Shown piece by piece: positions 1 through 10,500 of a stretch of 64,000 bases of DNA. A program made the position numbers and the translations under genes. The DNA comes from Branchiostoma lanceolatum (lineage: Eukaryota; Chordata; Leptocardii; Amphioxiformes; Branchiostomatidae), in NCBI RefSeq assembly GCF_035083965.1, contig NC_089724.1, positions 3,830,001-3,894,000 of the forward strand, given 5' to 3'. Position 1 is the stretch's first letter, and each line of letters begins with the position of its first letter. The notes beneath the pieces were generated by a model. It was given only the letters and a program-made list of their open reading frames with translations, was not told the origin of the DNA and made no database searches.

Positions 1-435
1 CCCTAAGGCCACACTGACACCTGGGTGCACACCTGTTTTCACCAGTTACTGGTATGTCATCTATGTCAGACAGGGTTGGGGTCGGCAAGGGTTAACTAAG
101 ATTTTAACATGCAAGAATCTTTTTTGGGGGGCATGCACTGGCATAATGTTCGGGGTGTTCAGAGGATGTCATCCAAAAAGTCTACTCAGTGTGGCCTAAG
201 GTCTCTTGTGCCACTTTCGGGAGTAAAAAAAAAACATCTCAGGTATTGGGTAGGATCAAACTTGAGAGAATTTATCAAATTCCTTTTGTATATTTTAGTA
301 CAGTGTTTTTTCACTATAATGTTTGTAAGTCATTTGGTCTCAAACTTTTTTTCTAAAAACCTTACCAACAATGCTTCCTGTACTCTGTAGTTTCTTTACT
401 GTGAGAAAATGAAATAAACTAGACTTATGTATCAA
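1..435 (+). other. Possible 3' UTR and polyadenylation site of an upstream gene
   Basis: No convincing coding exon is visible. The stretch is T-rich and ends in AATAAA at about 413-418, followed within 30-40 bases by a GT/T-rich run, which is the usual metazoan cleavage arrangement. A 93-codon ORF at 109-390 has low-complexity, T-rich codons and looks like untranslated sequence. An upstream plus-strand gene ending here is an inference; the signal could be chance in AT-rich DNA. Confidence 0.25.
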
Positions 436-866
436 CCTTGCCAAATGTTTGCTTGTTATTGTTCACATTTGTAAGTCATTCTGCATTCTGATAAGGACTA
501 GTATCTGACAGGCCTGTAAATAGAGGTGTTGGATAAGTTACAAATTCCAGTCCTTCATAGAAATGATTGTGAAAGAGAGAGAAAATGTGATTGTTATTCT
601 TGTGTGAAAAATAAACGATGCAGGTAACAACTGGTGGCTTTGCCTTGACCCACTTTCTCAAGGTGCAGTCACTTACATGTATGTCGAACGACTTTAAGGT
701 ACTGATTGTAAGAGCCTGCTGTAGGTACCTGCTGTACGTGTATATGTATGACTTGGGAAAATATCTGTAAAGACAGTAGATTACATGTCCTACTTAGGAA
801 TTCGGTAAGCCCCTGTCACACATATAGCCGACCATGGCCTCAAGACCTTGTCCATATTTTGGAGTT

Positions 867-1275
867 AGCCGTGATAGTCGTGAGCAGGGTCATCTGTGGT
901 TGGGAGTTGGTCGTGAGCAGGGTCATCTGTGGTTTGGAGTTAGTCGTGAGCAGGGTCATCTGTGGTTTGGAGTTAGTCGTGAGCAGGGTCATCTGTGGTT
1001 GGGAGTTAGTCGTGAGCAGGGTCATCTGTGGTTGGGAGTTGGTCGTGAGCAGGGTCATCTGTGGTTGGGAGTTAGTCGTGAGCAGGGTCATCTGTGGTTT
1101 GGAGTTAGTCGTGAGCAGGGTCATCTGTGGTTGGGAGTTGGTCGTGAGCAGGGTCATCTGTGGTTGGGAGTTAGTCGTGAGCAGGGTCATCTGTGGTTGG
1201 GAGTTAGTCGTGAGCAGGGTCATCTGTGGTTTGGAGTTAGTCATGAGCAGGGTCATCTGTGGTTGGGAGTTGGTC
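867..1275 (+). repeat. 33-bp minisatellite, about 12 copies
   Basis: The unit begins GTCGTGAGCAGGGTCATCTG and continues with a TGGTTGGGAGTTR-type end. Units differ mainly at two positions (TTGG versus TTTG, and final A or G). Because 33 is a multiple of three, ORFs are open through the array in three frames on both strands; they are by-products of the repeat and not genes. Confidence 0.95.
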
Positions 1276-1409
1276 GACGAGGATGCCTAGTACTAGTCTT
1301 TAGAATTAAAGTTGTCTGCGCCAGCCGACTAGTGTAAATTTTGAAAAGCCGAACTCAAGAAAGTCATATTTTGCTTAGATACGATCAGATTAATCACTTG
1401 TGATATAGT

Positions 1410-1859
1410 CACCCCGACCAATCGAATCACGTGAATCGCATTGAAACTCAGATTCGTATCAGCCATGACCCGACAAATCGCTAAATCTAACTTGCGTTAA
1501 CGACTACATCTGACCAAACAAACTCGCCAGTGAGATGGTGGAAGGTGTCAGCGTCCAAAAGACGTTTTCAGATTGACAATTTTGGCACTTTGGAAGTGAT
1601 TGAATCCGCCCGCGATTTAATGTCTGGTTTCTACTACTTTTCTCTAAACGTTAAATCGCGGGCGGATTCAGTCACTTCCAAAGTGCCATAATTGTCAATC
1701 TGAAAACTCCTTTTGGACGCTGACACCTTCCACCATCTCACTGGCGAGTTTGTTTGGTCAGATGTAGTCGTTAACGCAAGTTAGAAAGCGATTTGTCGGG
1801 AAATGGCTGATAAGAATCTGAGTTTCAATGCGATTCACGTGATTCGATTGGTCGGGGTG
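1410..1859. mobile_element. 450-bp near-perfect palindrome (fold-back MITE)
   Basis: Arms of about 210 bp (1410-1620 and 1650-1859) are almost perfect reverse complements around a loop of roughly 30 bp. The outer ends read CACCCCGACC and GGTCGGGGTG. ATAG lies just outside each end (1403-1408 region and 1860-1863) and may be a short target duplication. Only a handful of mismatches and small indels separate the arms, which suggests recent formation or ongoing arm correction. No coding potential is seen. Confidence 0.85.
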
Positions 1860-1977
1860 ATAGTGGGATGGATTCCAGGCTACTCTCGACCCACCACCGA
1901 CCTGGGTTGGGATCAACCTCCTTGGTTGGGAGTAGTCATGTAGTCAAGAGCAAAGTCCTGAATGTATGACAGGGGCT

Positions 1978-2708
1978 TGAGCTTTAAACCACCCATTGGT
2001 TAGAATGACGTCTGGTGATAACATAAGGGTTGGGATGGAGCTTTGCACAGTGTTTTTCCTGTTGCAAACAAGGTTGATGTCAAATCTGATATAGCTGAAC
2101 TACAAGGCTTGTGATTGGTCGAAGACGTTGACGTCACAATAGAAGATGACATGGGGTTATCTGATTGGTAGCTGTAACGCCTGAGGTGTAGTGAGCTACT
2201 TGTTTTCCGGCCTCTACACAGTTGATAGGGAGACCTCTGAGTGCTACAGGTGAGAGCTTTTTTTGTTTGTTTGTTTGTTTGTTTGTTTCTTTGTTTTACT
2301 TGTCGCAGACCACGTCTTATTGATACAACGTGTTTCTGATGATCTACCACACAGTGTGTACGTATGTGTGGGTCAATGACTTGCAAGGAAACGGTACTAG
2401 TAACTAGCCGTTCGTGTTTTCAATGTTGAAAAAAACGCAGAAAAGTACCCCAAAACAATTACGATTAATTCATTCCCATATTGTAGCTAGATAGTAAGTC
2501 TCATCTTAATGATATGAAATAAAGGTATTCAACTATATTTTCACGGGTTTGGGGACTCAAAACAAGCCAACACCTGTGTTGCTCAACCGGTATAACAGCG
2601 TGCAGCAGCTTCGCAGGCACGCATTGCCTCTGGTTATGTTACATCGCACCACCCAACATTTGCATAAATCTAAGATCTAACTAAGCGTTTTTTTAAATCC
2701 ATTTTGGG
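1978..2708. other. No gene seen; contains a (TTTG)n microsatellite
   Basis: A (TTTG)n run lies at about 2262-2297. The 128-codon minus-strand ORF over it reads low-complexity KQTNKQTNK sequence and is not supported. Nothing else was recognised. Confidence 0.4.
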
Positions 2709-2745
2709 CATAAATGTGTAATAAAGTTCATTGGTATATAACAAG
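2709..2745 (+). mobile_element. LINE-type 3' end fragment
   Basis: GGGCATAAATGTGTAATAAAGTTCATTG resembles the ends at 48190-48256 and (reversed) 61955-62090, all with a GGGCAT..TGCAATAAA pattern. This looks like the conserved 3' terminus of a non-LTR retrotransposon. Only the tail is present, which is typical of 5'-truncated LINE copies. Confidence 0.35.
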
Positions 2746-3690
2746 GATGCCTCTGTCGTGCTTGGTGACAGTAAGAACTAAGCGAAATTTCTAAAACACC
2801 TAACTCTGGAATTTGTAATTGTTATTTTTCTTTCTTAAGCTGTTTATAGATTGTTGCTACGTCAACCAAATTGCAATCTTATAGCCTTGTTCAATTCGAA
2901 GTAGAATACGGATAACGATATTTTCTATACCTCTAAGCTTTGAAGACACCAAATCCCACACTAGAATCCAACAGGCCTAGGGTCCTTGTTAACAGTCCCA
3001 CCAACCCTTCAGGCGCTTAATCATATCAAGGACGTTGTATTGTCCATAGTATCATAGTGTCATCTCCACGACACAATGGGCTCTTTCGAGAAACCTGTCT
3101 GCTGTAAGCTTTACAGTTCTTACTAGCCTCTACCTGGCTACGTTGATCGCTGGAAAAATGGTAGACATTGGTCAAAAAGAGTCGGCTGCGGAGATCGGGC
3201 TAGGGACAATAGCTATACTGGTAGAGACTAAGTTACCAAAATACAGGCAGAGTGGTGGATTTGGGCACGCTTCTTTTTTTTGCCCGAGACCCACCCACAT
3301 AATCAACCTTGCTACTTGCGCCTCGTCGCACATATTCATGATCATTACAAATGGGACATCATTTTGATGGGAAATAGACAAGATTTGTAACGAAATCAGG
3401 TCTCCAAGGTACAAAATGTTTACAGCGGCCAGCCCAATACCCGCCGCCCCCTTTCCGGGGAGGGGCTAGTATACAGCCTCGGACAGCGGAAGAATTTACG
3501 TTACACAGAGCGTGACAGACTAGGCCGTAACGTTTGCAAATATATCAACAGGTCCAAAAATACCCTGGCAGTCGCAAGGGGCCATAGGGCCAACTCTTTT
3601 TATATCCCATAGTATTGATGGTGTTAGAATAACGCTAAAGACATTGCCCCCTATTTAAGATTATTCTACCTCTATTAAACCCATCTTGTA
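2746..3690. other. No gene recognised
   Basis: AT-rich with short ORFs on both strands (for example 3143-3367) that show no family motif and no splice-bounded exon. I see no regulatory or repeat structure here. Confidence 0.3.
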
Positions 3691-3692
3691 GA

Positions 3693-3935
3693 GTGCGCAG
3701 TCCAGTGGTTAGCAATCTTGCCTCTGGAACTAGAAGTCGTGAGTTCGATTCCGGCTGTGTCACTCACCCGACATGCACGCTAACGGAAAGGGTCGCAGTC
3801 CTTAGGACGGGACGTTAAGCCGTGATCCATTGTTCATTGTGCTTGTTGAAAACAGCCAAGGGAGTTTTCCCGGCACAATGAATCTGTAAATACTATACAT
3901 AGTGTCCGTCCTCTCTGTCACAACCAGTGGAAGAA
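3693..3935 (+). mobile_element. tRNA-derived SINE
   Basis: A Pol III A-box-like segment (CAGTCCAGTGGTTAGCAATC) is followed 25-30 bases on by a B box, GAGTTCGATTCC (about 3741-3752). The body downstream includes GACGTTAAGCCGTGATCC, a phrase common in tRNA-derived SINEs of marine animals. It lies about 100 bp upstream of the EF-hand start codon, so it may overlap that gene's promoter region. Confidence 0.65.
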
Positions 3936-4035
3936 TATCTCTTCAGTAAGCTAAACTGGATCGAGATCACTTTCCTTTCCTTTCGAATTCCTTACCCATA
4001 GAACTCGAAGCGACTAGGGAAAAAAAGACTCCAAC

Positions 4036-6144
4036 ATGTCCGGTGAAGAAAAGAAGAGGGTGAGGACGGTGCCGACATCAAAGATAAAACTCACGCTGCA
4101 GAGTCTCATGGAGGGAGAGGTAAGATTGTTTTGCACTCACGTGACCATGACGTGTTGGCAGCCATGTTGGATGGTTTAACCCGGAAGTTGGTTGCCATGT
4201 AGATTTTGGGGCTTTATTCTTTGGCGTCATCTCATGGACGAACCTAATACCAGTTAAGAATTCCAGGAAGTACCCAGGCATATTACTGTTGTTTTTTGTT
4301 GTCAGGAGGACATGAAGAAGGCTATCGAAAAGGCCTGGAACAAGCTGGACACGAACGGGAGCGGATTCCTGGAGAAGGAGGAATTCCGTGAGGCAATTAA
4401 CCTCGTCGTGAGTAATGTCTTGTTTTTGTTTGTTTGTTTTTCGCACAACTCGTAAACCAAATTTAGGCCCGCCCTAAGAATCTATTCCTTCCCTTCTTTA
4501 AGAAACGTAGTTAGATTCCTTGGCCAATAACAAGAAGACATAAGTTTTGATAAAGCACATCGATGTAAGGCGACGAGTCCAGTGAAAAAAGCCACACCTC
4601 TTACTGCGTACATGCAAAACGCCACGAAAGGACTCCCTGTGAGCTGTCTCTTTTATCATCGACCATGTTTCTCTAAACCCTGAATAACCATTATGTTCTT
4701 TATTGCTTTGTCTGTTTTGGTTTAAAGCTGGTTGGAGATGGGGACGAAGAGGGGATTGGAGAAAAACAGTTCAACAGCTTTTTCGACAAGGTGGACAAAG
4801 ACGGTAGGTATCATTTTTGCTGCTTTTTGATATTCTGTCATTTGACGTTTCGTATGTTACCATTTGAACCTAATTTTGAATTGGTATTCGTCTGATGTTT
4901 TCCTTCAACCTTCTATTGTGTTAGTCCGGCCTTGGCCCTTCCCCCGTAAATAGTTTCGTTAACGTTAGGTTGGTAAATCACTGGATGACAACATTCTTTG
5001 AACACAAAGTGACGTTTCGGTGACCATCTGTCACCTTCCGTGAGGCAATACTAGTTCTACTTCGCACTGCAGCTAGGTGTCGCTGCTGCAATGTGAAGGA
5101 TGCGGTCCCAAACTGGCTTCGGTCAGAGTGTAACGAATAGAGTTTGCGGGTGTTTGGTATCTTAGCTTCTATCTTAGCGATATATGAACTCAGAGCCAAA
5201 CCAGTTTGATTGCTATCTGTGAGTCGTGCATTTATTGATCCATACAATACTCAATACTAACATATACAGGTCTAGGATAACAGGTTGAGCATACGATGTA
5301 CATAGATAGATGCTAGTAGGTATATCAGGTCTAGGGTTACAACACAGGGTCTATATGGACTAACTATTAGGATACAATCTATAACGTAAGAGCTAACTAA
5401 GAGTAATAGGTGAACATACCTTGGTCCGAGGACCGCAACTCCAACTAACTTCTTAGACAAGTACATCTTCCATGCTCAACTCTGGTAACAATGACTAACT
5501 ATCTGATTGACTGCTCTCACCAGCCAATCCCAGCTTATCTATGTAAGCTCCTCCTCCATATGGTCTAGCTACTAATTACACTTATTATGCATATATCAAC
5601 CTACTGAACATCATGTACGTTACAAGAGGATGAGCCTGATAGAGTTGCACTGAGGAAGGTTACAGACGGTCACCTAAACGTCGGCTAGGTATCAAGTCTT
5701 TGGTTGCGTACAAAGAACCAATACACAGATCTTCTTGTTGTATATGTCAGATATAATTTTGTTCCATGTTCTGATCTTCCAGCGGACGGAAAGATCTCCA
5801 AGGATGAGTGGTTCCGCCGGGCCAAGGGCCTCTTTAAAAGGATGGAGGAGGTAAGATATGTCGTCATCAACACCTCATCTTTTACTAATGATCTAAGGAG
5901 TGAAAAGTCTAGCGACACATTCATGTGGTTCGAAGGTATGGTATATGCTGGCCAGTTGCTTGCTTAGCTGGCTGTTGCTTGGTTGATCGGTTGCTTGCAA
6001 TTGGTTGCTAGGTTGCCAGCTGACGGTTAAGATGGTAAAGAGCAATAGACAACTTGACCATTCAAATACATACCTGACGTCGAATTTGTTACTTTTTTCT
6101 GTTTACAGAATATCGACAATGACGACGAAAATTTGACCAAGTAG
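4036..6144 (+). CDS. Small EF-hand calcium-binding protein, five exons, 121 aa
   Basis: Exons join in frame as 4036-4119, 4306-4407, 4728-4803, 5783-5850 and 6109-6144; every boundary has AG/GT and the phases match (0, 0, 1, 0). The protein starts MSGEEKKRVRT and ends ENLTK. Two canonical EF-hand loops are visible: DTNGSGFLEKEE (residues 43-54) and DKDADGKISKDE (residues 85-96, split across exons 3 and 4). A third degenerate loop, GDGDEEGIGEKQ, lies near 65-76. The second loop has the canonical D-x-D-x-D-G-x-I-xxx-E ligands, so Ca2+ binding is likely. The acidic tail is short. It resembles calbindin- or sarcoplasmic-type small EF-hand proteins, but I cannot name an ortholog. It is probably a cytosolic Ca2+ buffer or sensor. 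The start ATG was chosen because it opens exon 1 in frame after a purine-rich leader. Confidence 0.88.
4804..5782 (+). other. Intron 3 of the EF-hand gene (979 bp)
   Basis: Begins GTAGGT and ends TTCCAG. It is the longest intron of the gene. Minus-strand ORFs at 4978-5247 and 5272-5466 lie inside it without family motifs. No insertion could be delimited. Confidence 0.7.
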
Positions 6145-6183
6145 GCCGAGACCGGAAGTCGTCATCAATACAGTTCACACTTT

Positions 6184-6361
6184 CACAGACCACCAAACTG
6201 CCTGCGTCACAGGGGAGAGACATGCGTCATATCCGTCAACATTCGAACGCGTTCTAAAATGTTCGATAGACGTTCGATGCGTTCGAATGTATGTGCACAG
6301 TTAGAACCTGTTCGAATATAGGCTACGTCACCCGCTGACGCAAGCTGTTTGGTGGTCTGTG
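6184..6361. mobile_element. 178-bp MITE with CACAGACCACCAAAC inverted ends
   Basis: The left end CACAGACCACCAAACTGCCT and the right end are reverse complements over about 25 bp with two or three mismatches. The interior is rich in GTTCGAA/TTCGAAC motifs, as in the dispersed repeats at 14341 and 19171. It lies 40 bp after the EF-hand stop codon, so it is probably transcribed in that gene's 3' UTR. No target duplication was found. Confidence 0.65.
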
Positions 6362-6882
6362 ACTCGTGTATTGTAACATTGGCTGTGTAATGTGTTCTAA
6401 GGTCACAGCAAGTAGATTTTATTAATGACATCCTCCGCAGACTCCAAAACTAATGAAATAGGTAGGAAAAAAACAAGGCAGGCAAAAAAACAAGATTCCT
6501 ATATTTTCAAATTATGAGATCATTAATCTTGTTAAACAAGAATTGAGGCGACAAAATATGATATCACGACCAACAGGTCTTTTATTCCTGTATTCAACCA
6601 ATGAGGTTTCATATAAAATATAAAACCTCCTTGATTCAACAGTTAACATGTCCTTGTAAATGTATATACATCTCAATAGACTAACTACAACAAATGCAGA
6701 AAAGAGCAAATTTTTGGCATGTTGACCACCGTCGGAGGGCAATGAAATTTCTTGTTTTTTTTTAGAAATCAAGCGAAAATTAATGAGCGCGCTGATGTCA
6801 TTCATAAAAATTACTTGCTGTGTTCTAATAACATTTCGCGCCACCGAATATTAGATCAAATGTAATGATGTCAACGGCTTGT

Positions 6883-6888
6883 AATAAA
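6883..6888 (+). terminator. Candidate polyadenylation signal for the EF-hand gene
   Basis: AATAAA in the context TTGTAATAAAAGAGTTTG, about 740 bp after the stop codon. No closer canonical hexamer was noticed. Its use is an inference. Confidence 0.25.
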
Positions 6889-7079
6889 AGAGTTTGAGGC
6901 TCCTGATAGCTCGTTGTATTTCGTGTTGACTGACTACAGAATATGTCTTGTACACACACCCCAATGGCCTACCGCGGAACACTTCTTCCTGAGCTCAAAA
7001 ACTGTTACCGTCCCGAAAATATGACCAAAATAGTTTCACAACAAAGGGGTTTTTGCAAGGATCACCACGGACACATTGC

Positions 7080-7130
7080 ACAGAGAGTTAAAATCATCTT
7101 TATTGCACTTAGGACAAACATACAATAAAG
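7080..7130 (-). mobile_element. Possible LINE-type 3' end, minus strand
   Basis: Read on the minus strand it gives a CCTAAGTGCAATAAAGATGA-type end, similar to the tails at 62165-62290 and 61955-62090. It is short and weakly supported. Confidence 0.25.
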
Positions 7131-7192
7131 AAGACGAAAGTTTAAAAGCTCCTTGGCCAACCCTTAGATTAACATCAACCTCAGTGGCCAGT

Positions 7193-7197
7193 AAAAA
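7193..7197 (-). terminator. Pol III terminator of tRNA-Gln
   Basis: On the minus strand a TTTTT run lies 10 bases past the tRNA 3' end, the expected simple RNA polymerase III stop signal. Confidence 0.6.
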
Positions 7198-7207
7198 GTA
7201 TTTTTTA

Positions 7208-7278
7208 GGTCCCACCGAGATTCGAACTCAGGTCTTTGGATTCAAAGTCCAACGTGTTCACCACTACACTATGGGACC
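7208..7278 (-). tRNA. tRNA-Gln (anticodon TTG)
   Basis: On the minus strand the 71-nt sequence folds as a full cloverleaf. The acceptor stem GGTCCCA/TGGGACC is perfect. The anticodon stem TTGGA/TCCAA encloses loop CTTTGAA with anticodon TTG, reading CAA (Gln). The T arm contains GTTCGAATC, the B box. The D arm contains GTGTAGTGGTGAACAC, the A box region. There is no intron and no encoded CCA. A T-run terminator follows. Stems are intact, so it is likely a functional gene and not a SINE head; no SINE body follows it. Confidence 0.93.
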
Positions 7279-7289
7279 GACGAAGTACT

Positions 7290-7915
7290 ATGCAGTTATT
7301 ATATCCCACATGACTTGTAAGTGATTAGTCGCGCCGGCGGCACATGTTAATGTAGGTTTTCGGTCTCCTTTATAGAGCCGCTCCTTTCAATCAGAACCAA
7401 GAGCAATCAACGCATATATCGTCACACCAGGGTCTCATGACTGATCATGTTAAAATGTTATTCCGTCTCGATAAGACATGGTCCCATTTCTTACACGATG
7501 TACAAATAAAGCAGAAAACTTTCTGGATTGTCCGAGTTCATACCTGTTGCAAAGTTCAGTCACTTCTCCTTAAAGTTATGACAACACCTTTGTAACATAC
7601 CACCAATGATTATTGAAGTCCTTCATGATACTGTAAAGATAACCAACCCACAGACAAACCAACCCCTCCGTAACCATAGCCTACATGGCAGTTGTTAAAG
7701 CTGTGTTCACGAATCACGACGACGTTCCACAACACTACGACGAGTCACACGTGGACGAGGGGATACAAATGCACGCACATGCAGCAGTGTCACCTAGCGA
7801 CATCAATGTGTAATGCAAACCGGCGTATGAAAGTGTAAGGTAAAGCGGTCGAATCTCAGACTGGGGACGAAGCATGGCACTTTTTCGTTAGCTATAGTGC
7901 AATACGGCTTTTCTA
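7290..7915. other. No gene recognised
   Basis: Unique-looking sequence with no long ORF or splice-bounded exon, and no inverted repeat that I could pair. Confidence 0.3.
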
Positions 7916-7924
7916 AGGCTGGCA

Positions 7925-8025
7925 TATTTTTGGCCAAGCACATCGGGTCACCCCTACTCTTCTTCATAAGTGTGTTGGGTTCTTTTACTTGCAGAGGTTT
8001 GGCGCCCTCACTCCCCTCATGAAAG
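7925..8025 (-). mobile_element. SINE tail fragment (GGGTCACCCCTACTCTT family)
   Basis: Reverse complement of the ACACACTTATCGAAAAGAGT-AGGGGTGACC tail that also ends the complete SINE at 15571-15842 and recurs at 39541-39640, 44801-44890 and 55916-56040. The tRNA head is absent here. Confidence 0.6.
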
Positions 8026-9204
8026 TGACGCTGCCAAAAACAGCCGGGCTAACCATTTTACTTAACATCGTAGATGGCATGTGATTTTTACAGGTTACTG
8101 AAGAAGCACAAACCTCAGCGAAACGATAACAGCAGACTTTAATCAACCAAACAGTCAAAGAGAAAACCCAAAGTTATCACTGTAAAACATGGATTCATCA
8201 ACCACTCGAAGCACTGAGGACAAACATTAGTTGCTGAGGCCAGGTGGTTGCTCAGAGGAGGACAGGGCGGAGTTAGCTATGCGAAAATTGACAGGACTTT
8301 TTAATGTGGCTTGGGACTGAGGGTGGCTGCTTTTGCATAGGCTGTAAGCTACATTGAGGTACCATATCGTCATGTTAGTTACTCGTTTCTTTCTAGATGA
8401 ACACGTTTCAGAGCTACATTTTTTTCGCGCTCTCACAAAAATGTCATACAGAAAAAAACTTTGAGTGGCCTTGCCAACAACTGAGATTGGTTCTCCCCCC
8501 CCCCCCCCAATCCTATTTGCTCCCCCAGGCGTGTCCGAAGTACCCACTCCATAGCGCGCGCTGCATGATGGATAAGACAGCTTTCCGATTCGCTGATACG
8601 TCAGATACGTACAGTGGGTCAAACTGACGAGGGTGTTCTAGACGGGCAACAGAACTTGTTATATCACTGGCAACCTGTATGAAAGAGAGAAATGTAAAAT
8701 GAGAGACGAAATGAAACGTTACTAACTTGCTAGCGAGCATATTTCGTTAATGCTACACCTCTGCAACGATAGAGGATGAAGGATGATGATGATGATAGAA
8801 CCGGCATCGTGGAAAAAGCATGGGAAAACTATGAAAATGTTTGATTCACTGACACGAACATATATTTGGCAGCATCTAATCGCCATACCCGGATTCAGGT
8901 CCGTTTTAAGAGAAGCAGAATCGGAGAGAGATTGATCAGGGGTAGAGTTGACAGGCCGTCACCGCGGTGCTGGCGTGATTGATGGAACTTGCAACCTGTG
9001 ACGGTCTGTGGGCACCGACGGATCAACGGGTGGACGAAGTACACACCGTATACGTAGAAATGAGAAAAAATACTTCATTGAGCAAATAAACTGTGATGCA
9101 CCGTTCTTAGTGAATGTAAAGCATTTTATGAGAACTTGACATGATGATGAGGATGACTATTATGAAGTACTCGGTCAATCTTATAGCATTGCTAGATGTC
9201 ATCG
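8026..9204. other. No gene recognised; poly-C run
   Basis: A homopolymer C run of about 12 lies at 8497-8509. Overlapping ORFs on both strands at 8227-8740 share the same DNA without family motifs. Nothing else could be supported. Confidence 0.3.
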
Positions 9205-9497
9205 CAGTATAAATGGTAAAAACAGGTAGTCCCATAGCCTTTTTGATGCTTTCGGGACAGGGGGTTGTTATCCACTGTGTCTAGGGCACGGTATTGGAAG
9301 GTGGACGCCCCCCCCCCTCTTCATCTGCCTTTACCTCACCCCGACCAGCGGAAGTCAGCTACCATTTTTTTACACCTGGATGGAGTAAGCAAAGTCATGT
9401 AAAGTGCCTTAAGGCACGGCATCGGTGGCGGGAAATTCAGGGGGGATATTCGAACCCAGAACCCCTGTGCTCTGAGCACCCTAACCCTTACGCCAAC
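9205..9497 (-). mobile_element. tRNA-derived SINE, minus strand
   Basis: Read on the minus strand, a tRNA-like head (GGCGTAAGGGTTAGGGTG, then B box GGGTTCGAATATCC) leads into a body with GCCTTAAGGCACTTTACATG and a tail ending near 9205. A related headless copy lies at 22640-22825. The ORFs that cover it (9294-9521) are shadows. Confidence 0.65.
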
Positions 9498-10440
9498 AAT
9501 TGCAGTATAGGATAGGACCATGGGACAAATTGATAATTTCAGATCACAGAAAATGCCAGAAGCAGGATTGATGTGGCTGAAGGAGTTCGAATTTATTTAG
9601 GAGAAGTCTGTAAAAAAGGCGCTTATCCAAGCGGAGTGATCCTTTGTCTACAGCTCCGCTGACCTGTGTGATACCGACTTGTCGGTGATAATGCAGAAAA
9701 TCCCTCGGAACACCGACAAAACCATAATCCTATTTTCTTCTGTTGTTTATCCCCCTAATTATCGTGTGAACCCGGTGGTACACGGCTTCCACCGACTGAG
9801 GGATGCATATGAGCTACTGGTCAAAACATGGCGTCCTTTTGTGCAAGTTGTCCGTGCCTAATCGCCAAAGAGAAGATTTTCTTTGACTTGGTTTTCTTTG
9901 ATATCCATTAGTAATACAGCACTACTTTTCAAATACAGTAACTGAAATTCACAACATATATTAATTTATCTCAACAGAAAACTCGAAATATGTGAACTCA
10001 AAATCGGATTGAGAAGGTTAGAGGTCAAGGTTAAATGCTGTAAATCAAGTTCTTGGAATCAGATTAAGTTAGCTTATATGCTGCTCTGGTCGGTTCGGTA
10101 GCCATCCTTTATATCGGCAGAAATTCATAACACTGTCATGTCATTGAAGATCTTCCATGACTCTGAGTTTGATTTGCTCCAGGCCTGCACACATGAACTT
10201 TGAACTCTTTTAAGGCCTTTTCCCTTGCATGTCTAAAATTTCGAACGTAATCCCCAGGCTTTAACTAGTCTATTGCCAAGAAAGCATAGGAACAAAAAAA
10301 TTAGATGTTCTAATAGCATGGCAAAAATAATCTATTTTCTTAAGGTCTTCTGCAACTTTATTTAAACATATAAAGGTAAATAGAAATAGAATCGGCCCAG
10401 GTACATGGTTATGTAATTAACATAGAGGCTCTTGCCTTTT
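9498..10440. other. No gene recognised
   Basis: A 60-codon ORF at 9679-9861 has no visible motif or exon borders. The rest is AT-rich sequence without structure that I can pair. Confidence 0.3.
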
Positions 10441-10446
10441 TGATAG

Positions 10447-10500
10447 TACACGTATATCACGGATAGAACACGTATATCACGGATAGTACGCGGATATCAT
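10447..10500 (+). repeat. Short tandem repeat, ~22-bp unit, 2.5 copies
   Basis: The unit ACACGTATATCACGGATAG is repeated with the third copy drifting to ACGCGGATATCATC. Confidence 0.7.

Larger units (their letters stand above)
808..1977. mobile_element. 1.17 kb composite element with AGCCCCTGTCA inverted ends
   Basis: The left end reads AGCCCCTGTCACACAT and the right end is its reverse complement with one mismatch (ATGTATGACAGGGGCT). The same end sequence bounds a separate 237-bp MITE at 45421-45657, which supports a real transposon family. Inside lie a 33-bp minisatellite (about 867-1275) and a 450-bp palindrome (1410-1859). No transposase is present, so it would be non-autonomous. No clear target duplication is seen at this copy. 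Confidence 0.55.

Noticed and set aside
748-1337. Three long ORFs over 33-bp repeats, both strands
   Set aside because: The repeat unit is divisible by three and lacks stops in several frames; no non-repeat coding sequence is attached.
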